Positions 9,464 to 19,192 of a stretch of DNA of 39,326 nt are shown here, in pieces (position 1 is the first letter of the stretch; each line of letters begins with the position of its first letter). The stretch is from assembly GCA_007376295.1 (NCBI GenBank), contig VMGB01000001.1, positions 246,643 through 285,968 of the forward strand, in the 5' to 3' direction. The DNA comes from Parcubacteria group bacterium Gr01-1014_13. Its GTDB lineage: Bacteria; Patescibacteriota; Patescibacteriia; Magasanikbacterales; GWA2-37-8. The notes under the pieces were generated by a model. That model searched no databases and was not told the DNA's origin. It worked only from the letters and a program-made list of their open reading frames with translations. The translations under genes were made by a program, and so were the position numbers.

Positions 9464-9685
9464 ATGACCGAAGAAGAGAAAAAAGAGCTCTTTCAAACTT
9501 TAAAACGAGAAGTTCGCCAATTAGAGGGCGTATCTGGGTGCGGAGGTTTTCTTGAACAATTTATTGTGTATCTGGAAAAAGATACTTCCGAGCTGCGACA
9601 AGCTGTCTTAAAATTTATTGGCGATAAAGCTCCTGCTTCCTATGTGAGATTTATAAACACCGGACAAATCTCCGCTGGTTCCTAG
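9464..9685 (+). CDS. Hypothetical protein, paralogue of the N-terminal part of 9697..10062
   Basis: SD AAGGAGGAAAC; VLKFIGDKAPASYVRF resembles VLKTIGDAIPADKVLF in next gene. Confidence 0.65.
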   Translation: MTEEEKKELFQTLKREVRQLEGVSGCGGFLEQFIVYLEKDTSELRQAVLKFIGDKAPASYVRFINTGQISAGS

Positions 9686-9696
9686 AAGGAGGAAAC

Positions 9697-10062
9697 ATGC
9701 CGATCGACCAAGCTACTGAGATCAATGTGCTGAGAATAGACGGGGTAGCAGCATTAGTAAAGCCGCTTGATGGAACCGATGGCTTACGAGTGTTTCTACT
9801 TAGAGACACATTTGATGTGTGGATGGCTGTTTTGAAAACTATCGGAGACGCGATACCTGCCGATAAAGTACTCTTTCAGCCACAAAAAATAGAAGAGCAA
9901 TGTTCTTTTTGTGGTAAACCAAAAAAGGAAGTTTTGCTACTGGTTGTATCAAAAACACACTTCTGCGAAGGAAAAAAAATGGCATCACCGATTTGTATCT
10001 GTAATGAATGTGTTGCCCATTACGCGCAATTGATTTCCGACGCCAAGGATATCTCTAGATGA
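9697..10062 (+). CDS. Protein with stand-alone ClpX-type C4 zinc finger
   Basis: SD GAAGGAGGAAAC; CSFCGKPKKEV...PICICNECVAHYAQLI matches zf-C4_ClpX pattern without AAA+ domain. Confidence 0.65.
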   Translation: MPIDQATEINVLRIDGVAALVKPLDGTDGLRVFLLRDTFDVWMAVLKTIGDAIPADKVLFQPQKIEEQCSFCGKPKKEVLLLVVSKTHFCEGKKMASPICICNECVAHYAQLISDAKDISR

Positions 10063-10070
10063 CAAATTTC

Positions 10071-10099
10071 AACAGGAGTTTATAACTCCTGTTCTTTTT
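10071..10099 (+). terminator. Intrinsic terminator
   Basis: AACAGGAGT-ttata-ACTCCTGTT-C-TTTTT. Confidence 0.75.
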
Positions 10100-12374
10100 A
10101 TTCCTTCCAAAATCTTCCCTGTTCAAACATTTGTCTTTTCCATTTATAGAAATCTAAATATTCACACAATGTCAGCGGCGAACTGGTAGCGGAGTTATAG
10201 TCACTCTCTTCGCATTGAATCTCGCTAGGAATATTATAATCAATTGTTCTTTTGCCTTGTGCGTCAATTTGATTAATATACAAGCCAAACTCGTGCATAC
10301 CAAGCAAGTTTGGATATTTGTTTCTGTCATCAAAAATAGAGTGCCCTTCAAATGAATTTGGCGCGTTAATACCAAGCAAATGCAAAACTGAAGGCGCCAT
10401 ATCAATACCAGACATATACATATCAACTTTTTTTGGCAATTTTGAATCCGGAATATACATCATAAACGCGTTTTCATCATAAAAATTTACTTTCCCCGCG
10501 TCTTCGGGAAAGATATCTTTTGTGACCCCGGCCGGAAAAACAGCGTGGTCAGCAACAGCAATTACAATAGTGTTATCGTAAAATTTGCTGGTTTTAAATT
10601 CTTCCCAAAATATGCGGAAGGCGTCATCGGTGGTGTGATACGCATTTAAGGCATTGCTCTTGCTGTTTCTAAATTGAACTATGTCTTTGGCTATATCAAA
10701 CGGTAAATGGGAATCCACAGTAGAAAGCATCATCAAAAACGGCTCCGGCTTTTGTTCTAATATATCCATCATTACGGGAAACATCTGATGGTCTGAATAG
10801 CCCCACGCCAACGGCTCTCCTTTAATAACTTTTGCTAATTCCGCGGTGCCAAAAACTTCATCCGTCCCCATGCTGGCAAACAGAGTGTCTTTGTTGGCAA
10901 AATTTTTCGCAACTGCGGTGATATATCCCGTATACTGATAGCCGTTGTTTTTTAAAATTTTCGGGAGACATTCAAGATACACTTTTTTAATCTTTTTTTC
11001 TTTTTCTAACTCTTCATGCCCGGTAGGTGGCAAAAATGAACAGAGTTGGGAAATAATTCCGGTAATGGTGGGTGTAGAGCCATTATATAGTTTCCAAAAA
11101 ACAGTAGTGTTTTTATCGTTGGCAAACGCGTCCAGACCGGGCGTTAAATCCTTAAAGCGGTTATTGTTGTAAACATCGACGAAACGGGAAGAAAAAGATT
11201 CCAGATAAACCAAAATTATGTTCGGTTTTTTGTTTTTAAATTTTTCCGGGAGTAGCGGTTTAGATTCCTTGTACACTTTTTCTTTGTAAGCAACGGCGAA
11301 TTTATCCGTATTATAACGCAATCCAAACCTCTCTAATTTACCAAAAACATACGGCGGCAAATCTATCCTTACCTCTTTTGCAAAAAAATGATTGTAAAAC
11401 GACCTGGCTATGACAAATTCGGGCGCGGATTTCACAGAGCTGGTTGCTCCGATGACCAAACAACCGATCAAAATTACCAGGTAATGATAAAATTTCCAGT
11501 ATTTTTTTGAAGCTGTGTTGTGCGCGCGCAAAACATACTTAATTACAAAAATCATGGCAATAAAGCTGGCAAGATATGCGGCCAACAGAATATATGTCAG
11601 CCAATTCCAGACAACACCACTTGATTCTCCCGCATGCTGCAAAACCACCGGACTAAAATATAGCCCGGCAAAATATAGCACACCAGCATTGACTACCCAG
11701 ACAAACATTACAAACGCTTGCGCCACGACCCAAATCAAAATACCCAAGTAACGCCACCATTTTTTCGTGCCCATGTATACCAACGCGCCCAAAGCAAAGC
11801 CTATCAGCCACAGCATAGTCATGGACCATGCACGAAAAACGATAACATTGTAGATTTTACTTTGCGCGTCTAAGATATAAAACCTAAACCCAAAATATTG
11901 TAAAATGCCGTTTAAAGTAAAAAGAAAAAGGATTATCGCGAACAATCCTCTGTTAATTATTCTCCAGTCAGAGGCGCCGTGATGTCTGGACATTTGTCTG
12001 TCGGCCACGAAAAACAAAAGCGCTAAAATAACTATGGAATAAACCAAACTTAGTAATTCGTTTCGGGAAAAAAATACTAAAAACAACAGCGACACGGTCA
12101 AAAAAAGTTTATCTATCGAATTAGCAAATTCAGTATACCAAAATGGGTGCCGTTCCATTTTTCTTACTACGTATAAAAATAATTTTTTTCCGGTAACAAA
12201 TAAAAGATAAATGATAATCCAGGTGGCAAGGGAGATTAAAACAAACCTTAGGTGGGGCCTATATTTTACATGGTACCAATTCCAGCCGGCAGTAATAACA
12301 AAAGAGCCGGCTAATCCATATAAAGCCGGCAGCCATGATTTGATGCGATTGAAAAAAATTTTTAACATGTGCAA
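10098..12374 (-). CDS. LTA synthase/sulfatase-family membrane phosphotransferase
   Basis: N-terminal multi-TM, then KKPNIILVYLESFSSRFVD, NGSTPTITGIISQLCSF, STVDSHLPF, VAVADHA. Confidence 0.85.
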   Translation of the reverse strand: MHMLKIFFNRIKSWLPALYGLAGSFVITAGWNWYHVKYRPHLRFVLISLATWIIIYLLFVTGKKLFLYVVRKMERHPFWYTEFANSIDKLFLTVSLLFLVFFSRNELLSLVYSIVILALLFFVADRQMSRHHGASDWRIINRGLFAIILFLFTLNGILQYFGFRFYILDAQSKIYNVIVFRAWSMTMLWLIGFALGALVYMGTKKWWRYLGILIWVVAQAFVMFVWVVNAGVLYFAGLYFSPVVLQHAGESSGVVWNWLTYILLAAYLASFIAMIFVIKYVLRAHNTASKKYWKFYHYLVILIGCLVIGATSSVKSAPEFVIARSFYNHFFAKEVRIDLPPYVFGKLERFGLRYNTDKFAVAYKEKVYKESKPLLPEKFKNKKPNIILVYLESFSSRFVDVYNNNRFKDLTPGLDAFANDKNTTVFWKLYNGSTPTITGIISQLCSFLPPTGHEELEKEKKIKKVYLECLPKILKNNGYQYTGYITAVAKNFANKDTLFASMGTDEVFGTAELAKVIKGEPLAWGYSDHQMFPVMMDILEQKPEPFLMMLSTVDSHLPFDIAKDIVQFRNSKSNALNAYHTTDDAFRIFWEEFKTSKFYDNTIVIAVADHAVFPAGVTKDIFPEDAGKVNFYDENAFMMYIPDSKLPKKVDMYMSGIDMAPSVLHLLGINAPNSFEGHSIFDDRNKYPNLLGMHEFGLYINQIDAQGKRTIDYNIPSEIQCEESDYNSATSSPLTLCEYLDFYKWKRQMFEQGRFWKE

Positions 12375-12734
12375 TTACATCTCCATTTTATACTCTTTAT
12401 CGTCCCGGCTAACCTTTTTATCTTTGGATTTAACACGTTGCTTTAATTTATACTTTTTTAATTCCAGTTCAAGATAATCACGAATTTTATCAACTGCTTT
12501 GTACAAAGAGTCTTCTTCTTTAAGGGCAAATAGGTTTTTGCCCGGAACATCTAACTTACATTCAGCGAAGAACTTATCCCCTTTTTGGTGGTGCTCGCTA
12601 TTTACCCCCAATACCACCTCGGCTCTGATAATTTTTTCATTGTAAAACTTATTCAAAGCCAGCATTTTTTTGTTTACGTAATCTTTGACCGCTTCTGTAA
12701 GATCCATGCTTTTGCCGGTGATTTGTATTTGCAT
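12375..12734 (-). CDS. raiA: Ribosome hibernation factor (HPF/RaiA family)
   Basis: MQIQITGKSMDLTEAVKDYVNKKMLALNKFY...AEVVLGVNSEHHQKGDKFFAECKLDVPG. Confidence 0.88.
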   Translation of the reverse strand: MQIQITGKSMDLTEAVKDYVNKKMLALNKFYNEKIIRAEVVLGVNSEHHQKGDKFFAECKLDVPGKNLFALKEEDSLYKAVDKIRDYLELELKKYKLKQRVKSKDKKVSRDDKEYKMEM

Positions 12735-12744
12735 ATTGCTAAGT

Positions 12745-13698
12745 TTACTTAATAATTTGCACTTCAGGGTCTAATTCTACGCCAAATTTATTATATACTC
12801 TCTGTTTTATTTCTTCAACTAAAGTCAGAACATCCGCTTGAGTGGCATTACGATAATTTATTACGTAATTGCCATGCTCATCGGAAATTTTTGCTCCACC
12901 AGAAGACAGCCCGCGCAACCCCAGTTGTTCCGTTACCCATCCGACTGGTACGGTACCTCTTTGTAAAAACAATTCCGGTAATTCTTTTTTATCTCCTGGC
13001 CATTTATCTATCTTTAAATTTTTGAAAAAACTACCAGCCGAAGGAAACGGGGTATGTTTACGTTGTTTAAGATAGGTCTGCATGTTTTCCATTATTTTTT
13101 GTTTGTCTCCCGGCTCCAGATAAATGCAGGCGCGCAAAATAATATCCTTGTTGTGTTTAAAAGCAGTGTCGCGGTAGGCAAATTTGCAGTCTTCCGGTTT
13201 TATTCGCAAAACTTCGCCATCCCGCCAAATATCTACCCATTGTGTAACGGAAGAAATATCTTTACCCATAGCGCCCGCATTGCCGCGTATAGCTCCGCCA
13301 AAATTTCCTGGCACACCTACAGCCCAATCCATACCAGCCAGGCTGTTTTTGGCCGCCAAATTCACTACCATACCCAAAACTACCCCTGCATCTATTTCTA
13401 TATCAAAACCTTTGCCTTTAGGAATCATTTTTGGGGCGTCGTTAGTAGCTATTTTGATCACCAAACCATCATAACCTTCATCACTTATAAGCAAGTTTGA
13501 CCCGCCGCTGAGCACTAGATAATCAACGCCTTCGGCCATTAGATAGTTCAAAAGCTCTACCAACTTCTCTGTTTTACGAACAATGATAAAAAACTTGGCT
13601 GGGCCGCCAATTTTAAAAGTGGTATGTTTAGCCAAAGATTCATTAAGTTTGACGTCTCCAAACTGCTTGAGTTGTTCGTAAAAACTGGTGTCAGTCAT
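12745..13698 (-). CDS. murB: UDP-N-acetylenolpyruvoylglucosamine reductase MurB
   Basis: NTxFKIGGPA-type motif (HTTFKIGGPAKFFI), LSGGSNLLI, GVPGNFGGAIRGNAGAMG, FPSAGSFFKN. Confidence 0.93.
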   Translation of the reverse strand: MTDTSFYEQLKQFGDVKLNESLAKHTTFKIGGPAKFFIIVRKTEKLVELLNYLMAEGVDYLVLSGGSNLLISDEGYDGLVIKIATNDAPKMIPKGKGFDIEIDAGVVLGMVVNLAAKNSLAGMDWAVGVPGNFGGAIRGNAGAMGKDISSVTQWVDIWRDGEVLRIKPEDCKFAYRDTAFKHNKDIILRACIYLEPGDKQKIMENMQTYLKQRKHTPFPSAGSFFKNLKIDKWPGDKKELPELFLQRGTVPVGWVTEQLGLRGLSSGGAKISDEHGNYVINYRNATQADVLTLVEEIKQRVYNKFGVELDPEVQIIK

Positions 13699-13754
13699 AA
13701 GCTTGCTTTTTGTCGTTTTTTGAAGTAGTATATGGACTAGTATATAGGAAATCT

Positions 13755-14966
13755 ATGCTAAATTCAAATAGCCTACTAAAAGCCATTTCCAAACGGTTAT
13801 TGAAGCGCCGTTTGTTTTATGTCTGCAGGGATGTTGAACGGGCTATAGGGGTTGATTTGACCCTGCCAAATTACTATATAATCACTAATTATAGCGAATT
13901 TTCGGCAAAACTGGCCCAACAGCACCCCAATATTATTCTAATTAATGAAAAAGAGCAACTAGACACCCGTGATCTGTTGGCACATACCAAAACCAAAAAT
14001 ACGATAAAAAAGAATGATTTTGTCCTGGTTTTTAAAAATAACGCTCTTATTGAATCCCAATGCCGCAAAAATGGTTGGAAGCTACTAAACCCAAGCTCGA
14101 AATTGGCCGATAAAGTGGAAAGTAAAATATCACAAGTGGAATGGTTGGGAGGTTTGGTTGAATATTTGCCACCACACCAAATTGATATTTGCGGCAATGT
14201 GCACTGGGGTGGCAAGTCTTTTATTTTACAATTCAACCATTCCCATACTGGCAGCGGCACATTTTTTATTGATTCAGATAAAAAATTGTCTGATTTAAAA
14301 GCAAAATTTTCTAAACGTGAAGTGCGTATTACTGACTTTATTAAAGGACCGGTATTTACAAATAACAACGCAGTTTGGGGAAATAAAATTTTAACTGGGA
14401 ATATAAGTTATCAAATTACTGGTCTATCCCCTTTTACAGATAATAAATTTGCCACTATTGGCAATGATTGGGCTCTGCCGCACAAAATTTTATCTAAAAA
14501 ACAAATTTTGCAATATAAAAAAATAGCTAGTGAGGTTGGTAAAAAATTAAGTAAAGACGGCTGGAAAGGATTGTACGGGGTTGATATAATTGTGAATGAC
14601 AAATCCGGACAAATTTATCTGCTGGAGATAAACGCCCGTCAACCGGCTTCTACAACTTGCGAATCTTTATTGCAAAAATTGAGTAGAAAATCTGGAGTTT
14701 CAACTTTTGAAGCACATTTAGCAAGTTTATTGGGTCTGCCAAGCGATGGCTATAAACTTATCCCTATAGATGACGGCGCGCAGATTGTGCAACGAGTGAC
14801 AAATAAAATTTCTGAAATGCGAGCACCAAAAATTAAAGATAATGCCTTGATAAATATTATTAAGTACAACAATACTTTATTCGGCTCTGATTTGATTCGT
14901 TTTCAATTTAGTAAAGGCTTGATGAAAGAACATAATGTATTGAATGCATTTGGCAAAAAAATATGA
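13755..14966 (+). CDS. ATP-grasp domain protein
   Basis: ATP-grasp features (DFIKGPVFTNN..., GWKGLYGVDIIVNDKSGQIYLLEINARQPAST). Confidence 0.75.
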   Translation: MLNSNSLLKAISKRLLKRRLFYVCRDVERAIGVDLTLPNYYIITNYSEFSAKLAQQHPNIILINEKEQLDTRDLLAHTKTKNTIKKNDFVLVFKNNALIESQCRKNGWKLLNPSSKLADKVESKISQVEWLGGLVEYLPPHQIDICGNVHWGGKSFILQFNHSHTGSGTFFIDSDKKLSDLKAKFSKREVRITDFIKGPVFTNNNAVWGNKILTGNISYQITGLSPFTDNKFATIGNDWALPHKILSKKQILQYKKIASEVGKKLSKDGWKGLYGVDIIVNDKSGQIYLLEINARQPASTTCESLLQKLSRKSGVSTFEAHLASLLGLPSDGYKLIPIDDGAQIVQRVTNKISEMRAPKIKDNALINIIKYNNTLFGSDLIRFQFSKGLMKEHNVLNAFGKKI

Positions 14967-15766
14967 AGCTATCCCCTTCTGCCCTAAAAACAATCCACGA
15001 TTATTTTAACCTGCCGTTTATTGGAGTCTCCGGAGTACGATGCCCTTATTTTAATAATGCCAGGTTAGGGCAACGCGGACAGCTAAAGGTTTTAATAGGC
15101 AAAGGCACGCCTGAAGAGATTGTAGAAGAGGCAAAAATAGTTTCTATCCAATACCGAGCCAATGTTTTTGATAAAAATGGGGTGTTTAATGCTCACGTGG
15201 ATCATCCGGCTCAACATGAACAAGCTGAATGCATACGACAATTTTTGGTAGACAATAATCTTGGTGTAGATTGCTCCGGATTTGTAACTAATGTTTTACA
15301 GAAACATTTTCAAGAAACAAAAGGTATTGATTTTGTAAAAAAACTTTTTGTTACCTCAAAGAAAAATTTCTTACGCTGGATAATCAGCCGCCTACGGCCA
15401 GTGGAACAAATTAGCGTGGCTGTTTATGCAAATAATAAAAATACTAGTGTTATAAATGATTTAAAAACAGTCCAACCTGGAGATTTGGTGGTGGCACTAA
15501 AAACTGGTCCGAATAAAAACTACAATCATATTTTGTTAGTCGAAGAAATAGATGGAAACAAAATTAAATATGCGCATGCCCGCACTTGGTCTAGCGAAGG
15601 CAAATACGGACATGGCGTATCACAGGGCACAATCACTATCACCAATCCGAAAAAAGGATTGCTGGAACAAGTATGGGAAGAAAAAAATAAAACTGGCGAA
15701 GATAACGAAACTTATCTAGAGGCCAAGCAGGCCGAGGTTTTGGAAATTAGAAGAATTAAATTATGA
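14963..15766 (+). CDS. NlpC/P60-like cysteine peptidase or amidase
   Basis: GVDCSGFVTNVL, QPGDLVVALKTGPNKNYNHILLVEE, YAHARTW; ATGA overlap with upstream gene. Confidence 0.6.
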   Translation: MKLSPSALKTIHDYFNLPFIGVSGVRCPYFNNARLGQRGQLKVLIGKGTPEEIVEEAKIVSIQYRANVFDKNGVFNAHVDHPAQHEQAECIRQFLVDNNLGVDCSGFVTNVLQKHFQETKGIDFVKKLFVTSKKNFLRWIISRLRPVEQISVAVYANNKNTSVINDLKTVQPGDLVVALKTGPNKNYNHILLVEEIDGNKIKYAHARTWSSEGKYGHGVSQGTITITNPKKGLLEQVWEEKNKTGEDNETYLEAKQAEVLEIRRIKL

Positions 15767-16881
15767 ATCTGCCTTTAATTCAACAGGCTTTGTCTTACTT
15801 AATCTTCTCCGCTATCGGAGCATTTATTTGGGCACCTTTGCTTACTAAGATTTTGTATAAATACAAAATTACACGTCGCGATGAATTCGATTTTACGCTC
15901 AAGGGCGGAGAAAGAAATAAAAAAGTTGGCACTCCGATAATGGGCGGATTACTGGTAATAGTTACAGTGACTGTGGTGACTATGATTTTTAATTGGAACA
16001 GAGAAAACACCTACGTACCCATTGGTGTAATGGGGATCGCGGCATTACTTGGCGCAACCGATGACTTGCTAAATATTTTTGGCAAAAAACGCCGTGAACG
16101 AAAAATTTCCCATATCATAAATCTTATAAAAGTGCACAAAAAATGGTACATGAGGCTGTGGTATCTTTTAATTCTGCCTTGGGAAGCATTTCGTAAGTCT
16201 GCGGCTATACTTGGTTCCCACCCCGGACGAGGTATCCAAGTTCATGAAAAACTATTTTTCCAATTTTTGGCTGGAGCGGTGACTGCGTGGTGGATATATT
16301 TTAAACTGGGAATTCAGTGGCATTCTCTGTGGGTGCCGTTTGACGGCCAGCCATATGTCGGCTGGTGGATAATCCCAATAGTGATTTTTTTCGTAATGTT
16401 TACGGCCAATGCGGTCAATTTTGCCGATGGTCTGGATGGTTTAGCTGGTGGATCATTAGTGATTACCTTTTTGGGTTTAATGATAATCAGCTGGACTGAA
16501 GGACGTACTTCGTTTACCTTGCTAAACGCTACGGTAGTAGGCGCTTTGATTGCTTATACATATTTTAATGTAAAGCCGGCCAGATTTCAGATGGGAGATG
16601 TGGGGTCGCTGGGGTTGGGAGCGCTTCTGGCAATAAACGCTATCGCTATAAACCGCACCATGCTTATCCCCTTTGTTGGCTTTATTTTCTATGTCGAAAT
16701 TATTTCAGTAATTATTCAAGTATTTTGCCGCCGAATACTAGGACGTAGATTTTTCAAAATGGCGCCAATACACCATCACTTTGAATTCCGCGGCTGGAGT
16801 GAAGAAAAAATCGTGATGCGTTTTTGGTTAATACACGCATTTTTTGTAATTTTAGCAATTTGGATGAGTTTGTATAAATAG
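15763..16881 (+). CDS. mraY: Phospho-N-acetylmuramoyl-pentapeptide-transferase MraY
   Basis: GATDDLLN, NFADGLDGLAGG, PARFQMGDVGSLGLG, MAPIHHHFEFRGWSEEKIVMRFW. Confidence 0.93.
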   Translation: MNLPLIQQALSYLIFSAIGAFIWAPLLTKILYKYKITRRDEFDFTLKGGERNKKVGTPIMGGLLVIVTVTVVTMIFNWNRENTYVPIGVMGIAALLGATDDLLNIFGKKRRERKISHIINLIKVHKKWYMRLWYLLILPWEAFRKSAAILGSHPGRGIQVHEKLFFQFLAGAVTAWWIYFKLGIQWHSLWVPFDGQPYVGWWIIPIVIFFVMFTANAVNFADGLDGLAGGSLVITFLGLMIISWTEGRTSFTLLNATVVGALIAYTYFNVKPARFQMGDVGSLGLGALLAINAIAINRTMLIPFVGFIFYVEIISVIIQVFCRRILGRRFFKMAPIHHHFEFRGWSEEKIVMRFWLIHAFFVILAIWMSLYK

Positions 16882-16882
16882 T

Positions 16883-17539
16883 ATGTATTTATCTTGGAAA
16901 GAACAAATAATTACAGATTTTAGCAATGACTCCATAGAGGCAATGTATGCTGATGGCTTAGTTTTTACGCGTATTGGCAAGGGGGTAATGAATCAAACCC
17001 GCAGTCTGCGTATTGATTTAAGCAAATTTGAATTATCTTCAGAAAATAGACGCATATTAAGTAAAACTGAAGATTTGGTTTTCTCCATTCATCCTATCCC
17101 CTATACGCAATACCAATGGACGATACATAAAATGGGTAAAGAATTTTATGGGAAAAAATTTGGAGGAAAAATTTTTAGCGCCCAGAAAATAAAAGAGCTG
17201 ATTACAGACAAAGACAAAAGTAATTTTAATAAATTGTTTGTTTATGCCAAAGACGAAAAAAATATTGGTTATTGTATAGCGCTGGAAACAGAAAAAATTC
17301 TACACTACTGTTATCCGTTTTATGATTTGGAATCAAATTACCAAAATATTGGCATGGGGATGATGCTCAAAGCAATTGTTTGGGCTAAAGAAAATGGCAA
17401 AAAATATGTTTATTTAGGATCATTCCAACGACCAAGCGATGTATACAAACTGCAATTTAGCGGCTTGGAATGGTTCGATGGAGAAACCTGGCAACAGGAT
17501 ATTCATATGTTAAAGGAAGAATTAAAGACTGTTATATAA
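16883..17539 (+). CDS. Arginyltransferase (Ate1)-like / GNAT-fold aminoacyltransferase
   Basis: HPIPYTQYQWTIHKMGKEFY; CYPFYDLESNYQNIGMGMMLKAIVWAKENGKKYVYLGSFQRPSDVYKLQFSGLEWFDGETW resembles the ATE C-terminal region. Confidence 0.6.
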   Translation: MYLSWKEQIITDFSNDSIEAMYADGLVFTRIGKGVMNQTRSLRIDLSKFELSSENRRILSKTEDLVFSIHPIPYTQYQWTIHKMGKEFYGKKFGGKIFSAQKIKELITDKDKSNFNKLFVYAKDEKNIGYCIALETEKILHYCYPFYDLESNYQNIGMGMMLKAIVWAKENGKKYVYLGSFQRPSDVYKLQFSGLEWFDGETWQQDIHMLKEELKTVI

Positions 17540-17541
17540 CT

Positions 17542-18951
17542 ATGACAAAACGTATTCACTTTATTGGCATCTGCGGTGTAGCGATGAGCGCCTTAGCTGC
17601 AGCTTTCCATAAAGAAGGCTGGGAAGTTAGTGGTAGTGATGTCGGGTTTTTCCCGCCGATTTCTGATTATCTGAAAGATAATAATATTTCATTTTACCCT
17701 GGCTGGCATCCAGAAAAAATGGTTGAGAGTGGCGATCCAGATATTGTGGTGGTGGGCAATGTGGCCTCATCTACAAACGCCGAATTTATTTTCGCGCGTA
17801 AAAATAATTTAAATTATAAATCCTATCCGGAAGTTATTGCGCAGTACGTAGTGCAAAATAATTCAGCTGTGTGCGCTGGCACCTACGGCAAAACATCCAG
17901 TGCTGCCCTCCTAACCCTTATCCTAGAAAAAGCCGGCATCAATCCATCATATATGTTTGGCGGACTAAGCTTAAATTTACCAGTTAGCGCCAAAATAAAT
18001 AGCACAGAAAACAAAAATGGCTGGAGCGTGCTTGAGGGAGACGAGTACAAGACTGCTCGCTGGGATAGTCGGCCAAAATTCAAACTTTACTCCCCTACCC
18101 ACCTTCTGCTGACTTCGGTTTCTTGGGATCACGCAGATCTATATCCAACCGAAGAAACCTACTTACAAGCATTTAGAGATTTAGTCGGTATGATTCCCGC
18201 CAAAGGGTTAATTGTGGCTTGTATAGATGATTTAAAAATTAAAAATGTTTTAACCAACAACATTAACGGGGCTAAAGTAGTAACTTACGGTAAAGATCCA
18301 TCCGCAGATTACTCGTACTTACAAGCAGCGCAAACATCTGTCGGAATTTCTTTTGTTATTAAACATAACGACACAGAATTCAATATTAACACTCCGGTTT
18401 TAGGTGAGCATATGGCAGAAAACATTTGTGGCGTATTCGCTATAGCCAAAGAAATGAATGTTGATGAAAAATTAATTTTGGATACTATTACTGAGTTCAA
18501 AGGTATAAAAAGACGGCTGGAAAAAAGAAGCGAAGGAAAAATCACTATCTTTGATGATTTGGGCCATTCCCCGGCTAAAGCTGCCGCCACACTTAAAACC
18601 CTGCGCGCTATTTATCCCACAAACAAAATAACCGCTATTTTTGAGCCAAATACCGGTAATCGTAAATCACAATCTGCGCCTAGTTATGCAAATGCGTTTA
18701 AAGATGCTGACGAAGTAATTATCCCCTTACTTACCAAAATAAAGACTGATGCAAAAGATATCGACCCACCATTTGACGGACAAAAATTAGCAGAAATAAT
18801 TTCACAGACCCATAAAAACGCTTCGTTTATCCCAGATGATCAAAAATTAATTGAATATATTAAAAATAATACCAAAAAGGAAGACGTGGTCGTCTTCCTT
18901 GGTTCGCATGGATTTAGAGGGATGATTGAAGAGTTGGTCAAGGGAAATTAA
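17542..18951 (+). CDS. Mur ligase, MurC/Mpl type
   Basis: IHFIGICGVAMSALAAAFHKEGWEVSGSD, P-loop AGTYGKTS, VLEGDEYKTA, DDLGHSPAKAAATLKTLR. Confidence 0.85.
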   Translation: MTKRIHFIGICGVAMSALAAAFHKEGWEVSGSDVGFFPPISDYLKDNNISFYPGWHPEKMVESGDPDIVVVGNVASSTNAEFIFARKNNLNYKSYPEVIAQYVVQNNSAVCAGTYGKTSSAALLTLILEKAGINPSYMFGGLSLNLPVSAKINSTENKNGWSVLEGDEYKTARWDSRPKFKLYSPTHLLLTSVSWDHADLYPTEETYLQAFRDLVGMIPAKGLIVACIDDLKIKNVLTNNINGAKVVTYGKDPSADYSYLQAAQTSVGISFVIKHNDTEFNINTPVLGEHMAENICGVFAIAKEMNVDEKLILDTITEFKGIKRRLEKRSEGKITIFDDLGHSPAKAAATLKTLRAIYPTNKITAIFEPNTGNRKSQSAPSYANAFKDADEVIIPLLTKIKTDAKDIDPPFDGQKLAEIISQTHKNASFIPDDQKLIEYIKNNTKKEDVVVFLGSHGFRGMIEELVKGN

Positions 18952-18956
18952 AAAGG

Positions 18957-19121
18957 TTATTTTCCTTCGTCTACAACTTCGCAAGAGATTTCATTTTCAT
19001 CCATTTTGTTTACGAGCAGTGTAATTCCGCAAACATTGCATTCGATTACATTGCCCACGGCCAAATTTGGATAACCTGAGTAATCAACTTCGTTTTTACA
19101 TTCTGGACAGATAAGTTGCAT
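18957..19121 (-). CDS. LysW-like zinc-ribbon small protein
   Basis: MQLICPECKNEVDYSGYPNLAVGNVIECNVCGITLLV...; two CxxC pairs; lacks the LysW C-terminal EDWGE. Confidence 0.55.
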   Translation of the reverse strand: MQLICPECKNEVDYSGYPNLAVGNVIECNVCGITLLVNKMDENEISCEVVDEGK

Positions 19122-19192
19122 AGGGTTAAAGTAGTTATTCTTAGGTGGAAAATAGTATACAATAATTATAAGAATTAGGCAAACAGACGAGT

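Noticed and set aside
18878-18903. Perfect hairpin AAGGAAGACG-TGGT-CGTCTTCCTT near the end of the Mur ligase gene
   Set aside because: Lies inside the coding sequence with no T-run; codons KEDVVVFL are ordinary, so it may be fortuitous.
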